Of a DNA stretch of 64,000 nucleotides, positions 51,795-62,497 are shown piece after piece. The notes beneath the pieces were generated by a model. That model had not been told where the DNA came from and did no database searches. It saw only the letters and a list, made by a program, of their open reading frames with translations. The DNA lies in the NCBI GenBank assembly GCA_000702025.1, contig JNKJ01000010.1:219151-283150 (forward strand), written 5' to 3'. Within the stretch, counting starts at the first letter, position 1, and the number at the start of each line of letters is the position of its first letter. Made by a program: the position numbers and the translations under genes. The DNA is from Blautia schinkii DSM 10518 (GTDB lineage Bacteria > Bacillota > Clostridia > Lachnospirales > Lachnospiraceae).

Positions 51795-53384
51795 ATGAAA
51801 ATGAAAAAAATCACCAGCCTGTTATGTGCGTTCGCCATGGCAGCCTCTTTATTTGCCGTACCGGCCGCAGGTGTAATGGCGGATGCTTCTAACGGAGAAG
51901 TGGTAGTCACCATGCCCACCACCTCAGAGCCGGCGTCAGGATTTGATTCCGCTTTCGGCTGGGGCGCGGGGGAACATGTGCATGAGCCGCTCATCCAGAG
52001 TACCTTAGTGCGTACAACAAAGGATTTGAAGATAGAGAATGATTTGGCTACTGAATATACCAGCAGCGAGGACGGTCTTACCTGGACGGTAAAAATCCGG
52101 GATGATGTGAAATTTACTGACGGCGAGCCTTTGACAGCACAGGATGTGGCTTTCACCTACAATAACTGCCGTGATCTGAGTACAGTAAATGATTTTACCA
52201 TGTTAAAAGAGGCTGTGGCTGTGGACGAAACCACTGTGGAATTCCACATGAATGAAGCCTATTCCATCTGGCCTTATACCATGGCTATCGTGGGCATTGT
52301 ACCGGAACACGCATATGATGAGAATTACGGACAGAATCCCATTGGTTCCGGCCGTTATATCATGAAACAATGGGATAAGGGACAGCAGGTCATCTTTGAG
52401 GCTAACCCGGACTATTATGGAGAAGCTCCGAAGGTACAGAAGCTCACTGTGCTTTTCATGGAAGAGGATTCTGCGCTTGCAGCCGCTATGGCAGGACAGG
52501 TGGATGTGGCTCATACAGCCGCGTCTTACAGTGACCAGGAACTCGACGGCTATAGCCTGATGCGTGTGGAAACTGTGGACAACCGTGGTTTCAATCTCCC
52601 TGCAACAGTGTCTGAAGAAAAAGACGGAATTACCTACGGAAACGATTTCACAGCTGATGTAAACGTGCGCAGAGCCATTAACCTGGCCATTGACCGTGAG
52701 GAAATGATCAACAATGTCCTCAATGGTTACGGTACGATAGCTTATAGCGTGTGCGATAAAATGCCTTGGTACAATGATGAGGCGGTAAGTGAGTATAACC
52801 TGGATGAAGCCAAGAAGCTCATGGACGAGGCAGGCTGGGTAGAGGGAAAAGACGGTATCCGCGAGAAGGACGGCGTAAAAGCAGGATTTACCCTGATGTT
52901 CAGCAATGGTGACTCCGTGCGCCAGGCGCTTGCCGAGGATACAGCGAACCAGCTTAAGGAGCTTGGTCTTGAGGTTAAGACTGAGGGCGTAGGCTGGGAT
53001 ACCGCTTATGATCGTGCGCAGTCCGAACCGCTTATGTGGGGCTGGGGTGCACACACACCTATGGAGCTTTATAATATCTACCACAGTATGGGAGAGAGCG
53101 GTCTGGCTCAGTATTCTCCCTATGCAAACGAGACAGTGGACAATTATATGGATGAAGCGCTGAAGAGCGATGATCTCGAGGCCTCCTATGACCTCTGGAA
53201 AAAGGCACAATGGGACGGAACGACCGGCATTACCCAGGAGGGTGATATCCCCTGGATCTGGCTGTGCAACATCGACCATCTCTACTTTGTGCGTGACGGC
53301 CTCAAGGTCGCTGATCAGAAAATCCATCCTCATGGACACGGCTGGTCTATTGTCAACAATATAGATGAATGGGAATGGGAGTAA
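51795..53384 (+). CDS. ABC solute-binding protein, family 5 (peptide/nickel type)
   Basis: 529 residues from ATG 51795 (AAGGAG upstream). Sec signal peptide ending VMADA at about residue 31; no lipobox Cys, unusual for a Firmicutes binding protein. Family 5 motifs: TWTVKIRDDVKFTDGEPLTAQDVAFTY is the signature region, PIGSGRYIM, and VRRAINLAIDRE. His-rich spots at GEHVHEPL and HPHGHGW could bind metal. First gene of a five-gene importer operon. Confidence 0.88.
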   Translation: MKMKKITSLLCAFAMAASLFAVPAAGVMADASNGEVVVTMPTTSEPASGFDSAFGWGAGEHVHEPLIQSTLVRTTKDLKIENDLATEYTSSEDGLTWTVKIRDDVKFTDGEPLTAQDVAFTYNNCRDLSTVNDFTMLKEAVAVDETTVEFHMNEAYSIWPYTMAIVGIVPEHAYDENYGQNPIGSGRYIMKQWDKGQQVIFEANPDYYGEAPKVQKLTVLFMEEDSALAAAMAGQVDVAHTAASYSDQELDGYSLMRVETVDNRGFNLPATVSEEKDGITYGNDFTADVNVRRAINLAIDREEMINNVLNGYGTIAYSVCDKMPWYNDEAVSEYNLDEAKKLMDEAGWVEGKDGIREKDGVKAGFTLMFSNGDSVRQALAEDTANQLKELGLEVKTEGVGWDTAYDRAQSEPLMWGWGAHTPMELYNIYHSMGESGLAQYSPYANETVDNYMDEALKSDDLEASYDLWKKAQWDGTTGITQEGDIPWIWLCNIDHLYFVRDGLKVADQKIHPHGHGWSIVNNIDEWEWE

Positions 53385-53393
53385 AGAGCTTTG

Positions 53394-54386
53394 ATGAAAC
53401 GTAACCTAGTTTTTGCAGGAAAAAACTTCATAAGAATGGTTTTACTCTTATTTGCAGTAAGCATTGTCACCTTCGCCCTGGTATCTGCCTCCCCCATTGA
53501 TCCTCTGCAGGCCAATGTGGGGCAGGCTGCCCTGGGCAGTATGAGTGAAGCCCAGAAAGAGAAGCTGCGTTCCTACTGGGGCGTGGATACCCCGGCCATA
53601 CAGCGGTATTTCAATTGGGCAAAGGATTTTATAAAAGGAGATATGGGCACATCACTGGCGTACCGTCAGCCGGTAACACAGGTGATTGCCGTAAAATTAG
53701 CCAACTCTTTGTTTCTTATGGGGTTGGCTTGGATTATTTCCGGACTTCTGGGCTTTGTGCTGGGTGTGATTGCCGGAGTGTTTGAGGGGAAACCCATCGA
53801 TAAGGCAATCAAGGGTTATTCACTGCTCATTGCCAGCACCCCGGCATTTTGGCTTGCACTTCTTTTACTGATTATTTTCAGCGTGTGGCTGAAGCTTCTG
53901 CCTATCGGACTTAGTGTGCCCATCGGAATGGAGGCGGCAGGGGTGACTTTCCTTGACCGTGTGCGCCACGCGATTCTGCCGGCCATTACCTTAAGCATTA
54001 CCGGAGTTTCCAATATCACCTTACATACCAGGGAAAAAATGATCGACATTATGGAAAGCGATTATGTACTCTTTGCCCGGGCAAGAGGAGAGAGTCTCTG
54101 GAGTATTGTCCGTCATCACGGACTGCGCAATGTGCTGCTTCCCGCGATAACGCTGCAGTTTGCCTCCATCAGTGAGATTATCGGTGGTTCAGTGCTGGTG
54201 GAGCAGGTGTTTTCCTATCCGGGGCTGGGGCAGGCTGCCGTGTCGGCGGGGACGGGGAGTGACGTACCGCTGCTCATGGGTATTACACTGATTACTGCGG
54301 CTATTGTATTTCTCGGAAACTTTATTGCCAACATCCTCTACGGTGTGGTAGACCCGCGTATCCGAAAAGGAGGGCGCAGAGGATGA
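53394..54386 (+). CDS. ABC permease, DppB/NikB type
   Basis: 330 residues, six predicted membrane helices; ends in the EVFSYPGLGQA-type loop (EQVFSYPGLGQAAVSA) and VDPRIRKGG of the family, with the EAA-like loop GESLWSIVRHHGLRN. GGGAGTAA lies before ATG 53394. Overlaps the next gene by four bases. Confidence 0.9.
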   Translation: MKRNLVFAGKNFIRMVLLLFAVSIVTFALVSASPIDPLQANVGQAALGSMSEAQKEKLRSYWGVDTPAIQRYFNWAKDFIKGDMGTSLAYRQPVTQVIAVKLANSLFLMGLAWIISGLLGFVLGVIAGVFEGKPIDKAIKGYSLLIASTPAFWLALLLLIIFSVWLKLLPIGLSVPIGMEAAGVTFLDRVRHAILPAITLSITGVSNITLHTREKMIDIMESDYVLFARARGESLWSIVRHHGLRNVLLPAITLQFASISEIIGGSVLVEQVFSYPGLGQAAVSAGTGSDVPLLMGITLITAAIVFLGNFIANILYGVVDPRIRKGGRRG

Positions 54387-55210
54387 AAACAAAAATGAAC
54401 CAGAGAAAAAAAGCAAAAATCCTTTTGGCCGTGGCTGTCTTTTTCCTTGCAGCTGTGGCTGTCGCGGGTATTATCTGCCATGACGCTGCGATGGTAACGG
54501 ATTTTTCCAGAAAGAACCTTCCGCCGAGCCTTGCTTATCCTTTTGGTACGGATTGGCTGGGCAGAAATATGTTTTACCGCACCCTTACAGGTTTGTCTAT
54601 GAGTATCCTTATCGGTGTCTGCGCCGCGGGAGTGAGTGTAGTCATGGCCCTGATTCTCGGCCTTGCCGCAGCCACACTTGGCAAAAAGGCGGACTCCGTG
54701 ATCACCTTTCTCATAGATTTGGTGATGGGGATTCCGCACATTCTGCTCTTGCTTTTAATATCCTTTGCTTTGGGAAAGGGGCTTAGAGGTGTGATCGTGG
54801 GTGTGGCTCTCACACACTGGACTTCCCTTGCGCGTCTCATTCGCGGAGAGGTACTGCAGTTAAAACAGAGTGAATATATCCAGATTGCCCGGAAACTTGG
54901 CCATAGTAACCTGGAAATCGCGCGGAAGCATATGCTGGTACATCTGCTCCCACAGTTCCTTGTGGGACTGGTGCTGATGTTCCCTCACGCGATTCTTCAT
55001 GAATCCAGCATTACCTTCCTGGGCTTCGGGCTTTCCACAGAGCAGCCGGCCATCGGCGTGATTCTCTCGGAAAGTATGAAATATCTGATTATGGGAAAAT
55101 GGTGGCTTGCGCTGTTCCCGGGCATTATGCTGGTGCTTACCGTTGTACTCTTTGATCTGGGCGGTACATCTCTGCGGAAGATTCTCGACCCGAACAGTGT
55201 ACATAAATGA
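54383..55210 (+). CDS. ABC permease, DppC/NikC type
   Basis: 275 residues. FGTDWLGRNMFYR is the classical DppC start region; EAA loop KLGHSNLEIARKHMLVHLL; ends DLGGTSLRKILDPN. Six predicted helices. Pairs with the upstream DppB-type permease. Confidence 0.9.
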   Translation: MKTKMNQRKKAKILLAVAVFFLAAVAVAGIICHDAAMVTDFSRKNLPPSLAYPFGTDWLGRNMFYRTLTGLSMSILIGVCAAGVSVVMALILGLAAATLGKKADSVITFLIDLVMGIPHILLLLLISFALGKGLRGVIVGVALTHWTSLARLIRGEVLQLKQSEYIQIARKLGHSNLEIARKHMLVHLLPQFLVGLVLMFPHAILHESSITFLGFGLSTEQPAIGVILSESMKYLIMGKWWLALFPGIMLVLTVVLFDLGGTSLRKILDPNSVHK

Positions 55211-55260
55211 GTGCGACTCGCAGTCAAATACCCCGCAGCAAGCTACGGGGCGTACTTGAA
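55211..55260. repeat. Short palindromic element, copy 1
   Basis: GTGCGACTCGCAG, then a hairpin TCAAATACCCCG/CGGGGCGTACTTGA. The outer parts recur at 57637-57673 (GTGCGGCTCGCAG ... GGCGTATTTGAA), and a reverse partial copy (CTGCGAGCCG) occurs at 56961-56970. Confidence 0.55.
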
Positions 55261-55277
55261 AGAGACAGGAGGATATT

Positions 55278-56345
55278 ATGAGCTGTACAAACAAACGTCA
55301 TATCCTGGAAATTGATGAATTGTCGGTTTCTTTTTTACAATACGAGAACAGTAAAAGCAGCAGCCAGATTGAGCTGCCGGTCATCTCCCGGCTCTCTGTA
55401 TCTGTTCATGAGGGCGAGATCGTGGCCGTTGTCGGCTCCAGCGGTTCAGGAAAAAGTCTTCTTGCCCATGCGATTTTAGGACTTCTTCCTTACAATGCGA
55501 AGGTTGCGGGAGATATGTATTTTGATGGAGAGCTTCTCACACAGGAAAAGATTGCTGCACTTCGGGGAAATAAAATTGCCTTTGTGCCTCAGAGTACCAC
55601 CTACCTGGACCCGCTGATGAGCGTAGGCGCCCAGGTCCGCGGCGGCAAGGAAGAGGACAAAAAGAAAAAACAGCGCAGACTGTTTAAGCGTTACGGACTT
55701 ACCGAAGAAGTAGATGAGAAATATCCCTTTGAGTGTTCGGGCGGTATGACACGGCGCGTGCTGCTCACTTCAGCATTGATGGGCGACCCGGAACTGATCA
55801 TTGCGGATGAGCCGACACCAGGGATGGATTTAAAATTGGCAAAGAAATCCATGGAGGATTTCCGGAGATTTGCGGACGAAGGGAAAGGCGTGCTTTTAAT
55901 CACACACGATATTGAGCTTGCTTTAGAAGTGGCAGACAGGATTGCCGTGTTCTATGCCGGGACCACGATTGAGGAGGCGCCTGTATCAGATTTTACTTCT
56001 GAGAAAACCCTGCGCCATCCATATACAAAGGCACTTTGGCGTGCGCTGCCCCAGAACGGTTTCCAGTCTCTGCCCGGAGTGCAGCCTTATGTAAAGGATA
56101 TGCCCAAGGGCTGTCCCTTCGGACCGAGATGCAGTCAGTACGGGACGGAATGTGAGGGTGAGATCCCTATGCAGCGTGTGGGGTGCGGTACGGTGCGGTG
56201 TGTCCGCTGTGTGGGTGAGCCGTTGGCCGTAGAGGAGCACCACCATCATAAGGGCACAGAACATCATGGACCTGTGCACCATCATGGAGCCGCGGAGCGT
56301 CATGATGCTCCGGAGTTCGAAAAAACTATGGGAGGAAGCATATGA
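55278..56345 (+). CDS. ABC ATPase, DppD/NikD type, with His-rich tail
   Basis: 355 residues. Walker A GSSGSGKS, Q-loop FVPQSTTYLDP, signature CSGGM (a variant of LSGGQ), Walker B LIIADEPTPGMD, H-loop ITHDIE. Residues about 280-310 form the Cys-rich oligopeptide/HPY segment (CPFGPRCSQY). The last 40 residues have at least twelve His in clusters (HHHHKG, HHGPVHHHG), suggesting metal storage or sensing. This points to nickel or another metal as cargo. GACAGGAGG before the ATG. Confidence 0.9.
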   Translation: MSCTNKRHILEIDELSVSFLQYENSKSSSQIELPVISRLSVSVHEGEIVAVVGSSGSGKSLLAHAILGLLPYNAKVAGDMYFDGELLTQEKIAALRGNKIAFVPQSTTYLDPLMSVGAQVRGGKEEDKKKKQRRLFKRYGLTEEVDEKYPFECSGGMTRRVLLTSALMGDPELIIADEPTPGMDLKLAKKSMEDFRRFADEGKGVLLITHDIELALEVADRIAVFYAGTTIEEAPVSDFTSEKTLRHPYTKALWRALPQNGFQSLPGVQPYVKDMPKGCPFGPRCSQYGTECEGEIPMQRVGCGTVRCVRCVGEPLAVEEHHHHKGTEHHGPVHHHGAAERHDAPEFEKTMGGSI

Positions 56346-56938
56346 TTCTCGAGGGTAGAAACCTTACATTTGCATATGAGGAAAAGGAAAGGGAAGTTTT
56401 TACAAATGTAAACCTTTCAGTGGAGAGCAGTGAGCGTGTGGCTGTCTTAGGCCCGAGCGGCTTTGGCAAGACGACGCTCTGCAAGATTCTTGCGGGTTAT
56501 TTGAAGCCCAAGTCGGGCGAGGTGTTGATAGACGGCAGACCCTTACCCGAAAAAGGCTACTGTCCGGTACAGATGATCTGGCAGCATCCCGAGCGCGCGG
56601 TGAATCCCCGGCTTCGCCTGAGAGACACTTTGGCTGACGGCAGGGACGTGGAAGAGCGGGTGGTGCGCGAGCTGGGGATTGAGACGGACTGGATGAACCG
56701 TTACCCCCAGGAGCTTTCCGGGGGCGAGCTGCAGCGCTTCTGCATAGCCCGTGCGCTTGGAAAAGATACAAAATTTTTGATTGCAGATGAAATCAGTACC
56801 ATGCTTGACCTCATCACCCAGAGCCAGATTTGGACTTTTCTTCTCAAAGAGGTGGAAAGCCGCGGAATTGGGCTGATCGTTGTTTCCCACAGTGAGCCTC
56901 TTTTGAACCGGGTAGCGCAGAGAAAAATCATATTCTAA
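56342..56938 (+). CDS. ABC ATPase, DppF/NikE type (short)
   Basis: 198 residues, shorter than usual (about 260-330): Walker A GPSGFGKTT, Q-loop MIWQHPERAVNP, LSGGELQR, Walker B FLIADEISTMLD, H-loop VVSHSE, then ends. No C-terminal oligopeptide extension. Starts inside the stop of the previous ATPase (ATGA), so the two should assemble as a heterodimer. Confidence 0.9.
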   Translation: MILEGRNLTFAYEEKEREVFTNVNLSVESSERVAVLGPSGFGKTTLCKILAGYLKPKSGEVLIDGRPLPEKGYCPVQMIWQHPERAVNPRLRLRDTLADGRDVEERVVRELGIETDWMNRYPQELSGGELQRFCIARALGKDTKFLIADEISTMLDLITQSQIWTFLLKEVESRGIGLIVVSHSEPLLNRVAQRKIIF

Positions 56939-56982
56939 ATCATATTCTGAATTTGTCAGACTGCGAGCCGGGTAATTTTTCA

Positions 56983-57010
56983 TTGACAAAACTGTTTAAC
57001 TTGCTATAAT
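56983..57010 (+). promoter_or_regulatory. ilvN promoter
   Basis: TTGACA (56983-56988), 16-bp spacer, TATAAT (57005-57010), 50 bases before the ATG of ilvN. Confidence 0.8.
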
Positions 57011-57059
57011 GTTAATCATATGAATATTTATTAGTTTAAAGGGTGAAAGCAGGTGGGTT

Positions 57060-57557
57060 ATGCAAAAGAGAATTTTATCCCTGTTAGTGGATAACACAGC
57101 AGGTGTATTGAGCCGGATTTCCGGTTTGTTCAGCCGCCGCGGCTACAATATCGACAGTCTCACCGTAGGTGTGACCGCGGACGAGAGATATTCCAGAATG
57201 ACAGTCGTATGCAGCGGTGATGCTTTGATTTTGGAGCAGATTACCAAGCAGCTTGCCAAGTTGGTGGATGTACGCGATATCAAGGTTCTGGAGCCGGATG
57301 AGAGTGTCAGCCGTGAGCTGGTGCTGGTCAAGGTTGCTGCTAAGCCTGAGCAGAGACAGGGCATTATCTCTGTTGCCGATATTTTCCGGGCGAAGGTTGT
57401 TGATGTAAGTAAGGATTCCCTGGTAGTGGAGATGACGGGCAGCAAGAATAAGCTTGAGGCATTTATCTCTCTCATGGAGGACTATGAGATTTTGGAGCTT
57501 GCGAGAACAGGTATCACGGGGCTTTCCAGAGGCGCACAGGACGTACGTTTCCTGTAA
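57060..57557 (+). CDS. ilvN: Acetolactate synthase regulatory subunit
   Basis: 165 residues, usual length. N-terminal ACT domain (ILSLLVDNTAGVLSRISGLFSRRGYNIDSL) that binds valine, then the C-terminal domain (SRELVLVKVAA, ADIFRAKVVDVS). Activates and gives feedback control to the catalytic subunit, which is not in the window. Followed by ilvC. Confidence 0.95.
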   Translation: MQKRILSLLVDNTAGVLSRISGLFSRRGYNIDSLTVGVTADERYSRMTVVCSGDALILEQITKQLAKLVDVRDIKVLEPDESVSRELVLVKVAAKPEQRQGIISVADIFRAKVVDVSKDSLVVEMTGSKNKLEAFISLMEDYEILELARTGITGLSRGAQDVRFL

Positions 57558-57635
57558 AAAGGTTTGCTAGGGGAATGCTCCCTTAACGATAAAATTGCAG
57601 AGCAGCACAGATTTACGCTTTCATGCAGAGCATGA

Positions 57636-58730
<1,095 letters not shown>

Positions 58731-58758
58731 TCAGAACAGAAGATATTTTGAAATACAT

Positions 58759-58804
58759 AAGGCTGTCCGCCCAGGGAGGTTCCGGGGTGGGCAGCCTTTT
58801 TTCG
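58759..58804 (+). terminator. Intrinsic terminator after ilvC
   Basis: AAGGCTGTCCGCCC paired with GGGTGGGCAGCCTT (mismatches in the middle), followed by TTTTTTCG. Confidence 0.8.
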
Positions 58805-58895
58805 TTATGGTGTAGTATTTAGCGGTGATATCGCTTACGGTGCCATTATACGTCCCATATTATGTACGGGAAAATTACGTTGGAACAAAATTTTA

Positions 58896-59768
58896 TTATT
58901 CAAAAAACGGCTTCAGAAGCGGATTTTCCTGTTCTTTTCTGCGGCACACGAAGCCAACCTCCCGGGAGGGGAAGCGAAAGCCCATCGGGACTTCCACAAG
59001 TGTCTCTTCTTCAAGCTCTTTACTCACAAATTCCCGGATGACGCACGCTATGCCCAAGCCGATTCTCGCAAAGTCGATGAGCAGATCCATGGAGGTGACC
59101 TCCAGGATATGGCTGAGTTCAATGTCATGCTCCTTCATCTGTGTGTTTACAGACTGGCGGGTGATATTTTCCTCATCGAGCATCATAAAGGTAGCAGTCT
59201 GAAAGAGCGGTTCCTCGGGGAATAGTTCATTCTGGTTTCTCAAGTACTGCTGTGTAGCCACAAAGGTATCACTGATACGCTGTAACGGCCTGAAATAATA
59301 CCCCTGTAGCTTTTTCGGCTTTCCGATCAGGCCGAGGTCAATTTTTCCTTCGTCAAGCAGCTTCAGAGTCTGATAAGTTGACTGGCAGGAAATCGTAATC
59401 CGTACTTTGGGACTGGCAGCAATATAAGGTTTCAAGCGGGAGAGCAGCACATATTTACTTAAGGTAGAACTGGCTCCCAGACGCAGGCGGGGGATTTCTT
59501 GAGAACGGCTGTGCAGCAGGGCTTCCTCCCCTTCGGACAGAAGTGAGAAGGCTTCCTTAACCCGCACGAAAAGCGCTTCCCCGTCCGGTGTGAGAGTTAC
59601 GCCGCGGGAGCTGCGTTTAAAAAGTGCGGTATTAAGATTTTCCTCAAGCTTACGTATGGCCCGGCTGATGGCGGGCTGACTGATGTAAAGCTCCTTCGCT
59701 GCCTGGGAAATATTCCCGGTCCGGCCAACAGTATAAAAAATATGATAAAGAGACAGATTTTCCTGCAT
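58896..59768 (-). CDS. LysR-family regulator of branched-chain amino acid genes (inferred)
   Basis: 290 residues: HTH (YTVGRTGNISQAAKELYISQPAISRAIRKLE) and effector domain from about 90 (RLRLGASSTLSKYVLLSRL). Divergent from leuCD and close to ilvNC, so it probably controls leucine synthesis genes; the effector might be a pathway intermediate. The 297-base space to leuC contains a TAGCAT/ATGCTA dyad and A/T-rich DNA. Confidence 0.85.
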   Translation of the reverse strand: MQENLSLYHIFYTVGRTGNISQAAKELYISQPAISRAIRKLEENLNTALFKRSSRGVTLTPDGEALFVRVKEAFSLLSEGEEALLHSRSQEIPRLRLGASSTLSKYVLLSRLKPYIAASPKVRITISCQSTYQTLKLLDEGKIDLGLIGKPKKLQGYYFRPLQRISDTFVATQQYLRNQNELFPEEPLFQTATFMMLDEENITRQSVNTQMKEHDIELSHILEVTSMDLLIDFARIGLGIACVIREFVSKELEEETLVEVPMGFRFPSREVGFVCRRKEQENPLLKPFFE

Positions 59769-59996
59769 GATTATAAAGTCCTTTCCGAGTAATTTAGGTA
59801 TGATAACTCTGTAAATTCAATAATGCATTAGTTTAGATACGCTGAATTGATAGGGCATATAGCCATTAAAATCGTTCCGTTTTAGGAAGTATGTCCTGTG
59901 AAATATACATTTTCTAATGGGCAGCGCTGTAAATGTGCATATATCTCATCTGCCATACTATGACTACAGGTTATAATGACCATGATTAATATGTAT

Positions 59997-60021
59997 TAGC
60001 ATTATAACAAAACTTATGCTA
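59997..60021. promoter_or_regulatory. Dyad in the LysR-leuC divergent region
   Basis: TAGCAT-N13-ATGCTA, 45 bases before leuC and overlapping a possible -10 (TAGAAT, 60020-60025). Candidate LysR contact site. Confidence 0.4.
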
Positions 60022-60065
60022 GAATAGCAACATAGACGAAGAAAAAATAGTAGGAGGAAATAATA

Positions 60066-61334
60066 ATGGGAATGACAATGACGCAGAAAATCCTGGCTGC
60101 ACATGCAGGTCTGGATTACGTAGAGGCAGGACAGTTGATCGAGGCGGATTTGGACCTGGTATTGGGAAATGATATTACCTCCCCCGTAGCCATTCATGAA
60201 ATGGACAAAATGACAGTAGACACCGTATTTCATAAAGATAAAATCGCACTGGTCATGGACCATTTCATCCCGAATAAAGACATTAAATCCGCAGAGCATT
60301 GCAAATGTGTGCGCGAGTTTGCCTGCAAGCATGAGATAACCAACTATTTCGATGTAGGGGAAATGGGCATTGAGCACGCACTCCTGCCGGAAAAAGGTCT
60401 GACCGTGGCAGGTGACGTAATCATCGGCGCAGACTCCCACACCTGTACCTACGGAGCTTTAGGCGCATTCTCCACCGGAGTGGGAAGTACAGATATGGCA
60501 GCTGGCATGGCTACAGGCAAGGCCTGGTTTAAGGTACCGCCGGCAATCAAATTTAATCTGGTCGGCAAGCCTAAAAAATGGGTGAGCGGAAAAGATGTGA
60601 TTTTACATATTATCGGTATGATCGGCGTGGATGGCGCACTTTATAAATCCATGGAGTTTGTGGGAGAGGGGATTCAGAATCTTTCCATGGATGACCGCTT
60701 CACAATTGCCAATATGGCCATTGAAGCCGGCGGTAAGAACGGTATTTTCCCGGTCGACGACGCTGCCATTGCTTATATGGAGGAGCATTCTAAGAGACCG
60801 TACAAAGCATATGAAGCTGACCCGGATGCAGAATACGAGGCTGAGTACACCATAGATTTAGGCGCGTTGGAGCCGACCATCGCCTTCCCGCACCTTCCGG
60901 AAAATACAAAGACCATTTCCGAGATTACAGAGGATGTCGTAATCGACCAGTCTGTGATCGGTTCCTGTACAAACGGACGTATCGACGACCTTCGTGTGGC
61001 AGCAGAAATCTTAAAGGGCCGCAAGGTGAAAAAAGGTGTGCGTTGTATCGTGATTCCTGCCACCCAGGCAATCTACCTTCAGGCAATGGAAGAAGGACTT
61101 TTGAAAATCTTCATTGAGGCAGGTGCTGTTGTCAGCACTCCCACCTGCGGACCGTGCCTTGGCGGATATATGGGCATCCTGGCGGCAGGAGAGCGCTGTA
61201 TCTCCACCACCAACCGCAACTTTGTAGGACGTATGGGACACGTGGATTCTGAGGTTTATCTTGCAAGCCCGGCAGTAGCCGCAGCCAGCGCTGTAACCGG
61301 AAAGATTTCCGCACCGGAAGAACTGGGATTATAA
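60066..61334 (+). CDS. leuC: 3-isopropylmalate dehydratase large subunit
   Basis: 422 residues, the length of the archaeal/clostridial LeuC2 form. [13 protein letters not shown] start, [20 protein letters not shown], and iron-sulfur Cys in GSCTNGR and [13 protein letters not shown]. With LeuD it interconverts 2- and 3-isopropylmalate. AGGAGG before the ATG. Confidence 0.93.
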   Translation: MGMTMTQKILAAHAGLDYVEAGQLIEADLDLVLGNDITSPVAIHEMDKMTVDTVFHKDKIALVMDHFIPNKDIKSAEHCKCVREFACKHEITNYFDVGEMGIEHALLPEKGLTVAGDVIIGADSHTCTYGALGAFSTGVGSTDMAAGMATGKAWFKVPPAIKFNLVGKPKKWVSGKDVILHIIGMIGVDGALYKSMEFVGEGIQNLSMDDRFTIANMAIEAGGKNGIFPVDDAAIAYMEEHSKRPYKAYEADPDAEYEAEYTIDLGALEPTIAFPHLPENTKTISEITEDVVIDQSVIGSCTNGRIDDLRVAAEILKGRKVKKGVRCIVIPATQAIYLQAMEEGLLKIFIEAGAVVSTPTCGPCLGGYMGILAAGERCISTTNRNFVGRMGHVDSEVYLASPAVAAASAVTGKISAPEELGL

Positions 61335-61348
61335 GGAGGAAGAGGATT

Positions 61349-61843
61349 ATGCAGGCAAAAGGCAGAGTTTTTAAATATGGAGACAATGTAGATACAGATG
61401 TTATCATCCCGGCACGCTATCTGAATTCTTCAGACCCGGCTGAACTGGCAACCCACTGTATGGAGGATATTGATAAGGATTTCGTAAATAAGGTGGAAAA
61501 GGGAGACATCATTGTGGCTGAGAAGAACTTCGGCTGCGGTTCCTCCCGTGAGCACGCACCCATCGCCATCAAAGCGGCAGGTGTGAGCTGTGTGATTGCA
61601 GAGACCTTTGCACGTATTTTCTACCGCAATGCCATCAACATCGGTCTGCCGATCATCGAATGTCCGGAGGCAAGCAAAGGAATCGATGCGGGTGATGAAG
61701 TAGAGGTAGACTTTGATTCCGGTATGATTTATAATCGTACTAAAGGTACTGAATTCAAAGGGCAGGCATTCCCGGAGTTTATGCAGAAGATCATTAGGGC
61801 TGAGGGTTTGGTTAACTATATTAACAGCCAGAACCAGAAATAA
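61349..61843 (+). CDS. leuD: 3-isopropylmalate dehydratase small subunit
   Basis: 164 residues. [17 protein letters not shown] and [19 protein letters not shown] are the swivelling-domain motifs; ends with [28 protein letters not shown] ribosome site, 14 bases after leuC. leuA and leuB are not in the window. Confidence 0.95.
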   Translation: MQAKGRVFKYGDNVDTDVIIPARYLNSSDPAELATHCMEDIDKDFVNKVEKGDIIVAEKNFGCGSSREHAPIAIKAAGVSCVIAETFARIFYRNAINIGLPIIECPEASKGIDAGDEVEVDFDSGMIYNRTKGTEFKGQAFPEFMQKIIRAEGLVNYINSQNQK

Positions 61844-61850
61844 ATTTGAA

Positions 61851-62333
61851 TCAGGAAGGACTACGCAGCTTCCGGAGTAATTCCGGGAGCTGTTCTTTCG
61901 TTACGTGCGGAACCAGCTCGTCGTCAATCATCAGGTTTGGTGCTGTCTTGCAGTGTTTCAGGCAGCAGCGGGTTGTCAGAAGAATCTGACCGTCCCTGGA
62001 AATTCCGTCCTTGTCGGGCTTAAGTTCCTCTTTTAGGATACGGAGCAGCTCCATACCGTTTTTCCGGGCACATCTTGGTCCTGTACAAGCCACGATTTTG
62101 TGGTCGTAGGCACAAGGTTTGAGGTCCTTAGCATATTTCACAAGACAGGAGAGGACTGACCGTTTGATATTTATTTCCGAGGCAGCACGGTCCAGAATAG
62201 AGGTGGATAACTGGCCGGTGATGTCCTGAATCTCCCGGAGCATCTGTAGCATCAGTTCTTGCTCCTGGGGTTGTGTTTTATAATAAGAAAAAATCTGCTG
62301 CAGGCGCTTTTCGGTATCCTCGTTCATTATCAT
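61851..62333 (-). CDS. NuoE/HndA-like 2Fe-2S protein
   Basis: 160 residues from ATG 62331-62333. Thioredoxin-like 2Fe-2S fold with Cys in ACTGPRCARKNG and TTRCCLKHCKTAPNLMID. This family is the electron-input subunit of NAD(P)H dehydrogenases and hydrogenases. Here no NuoF/HndC partner is next to it. Stop only eight bases from leuD, convergent. A TTG start 27 bases earlier is possible but less likely. Confidence 0.8.
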   Translation of the reverse strand: MIMNEDTEKRLQQIFSYYKTQPQEQELMLQMLREIQDITGQLSTSILDRAASEINIKRSVLSCLVKYAKDLKPCAYDHKIVACTGPRCARKNGMELLRILKEELKPDKDGISRDGQILLTTRCCLKHCKTAPNLMIDDELVPHVTKEQLPELLRKLRSPS

Positions 62334-62497
62334 AAGACTGTGTGGGCTCCTTTCAGACAAAAATCCAGTGGTAGTAATAATTAGTTTTCCCGGAATAAGG
62401 GGAAATTATTAAAATGGGTTATTCCAAAATACAGAAATTACGAACAAATGTATAAAATAGAAGAGTAGACTTAGATAAAACAGGCGGAGGTGACCTG

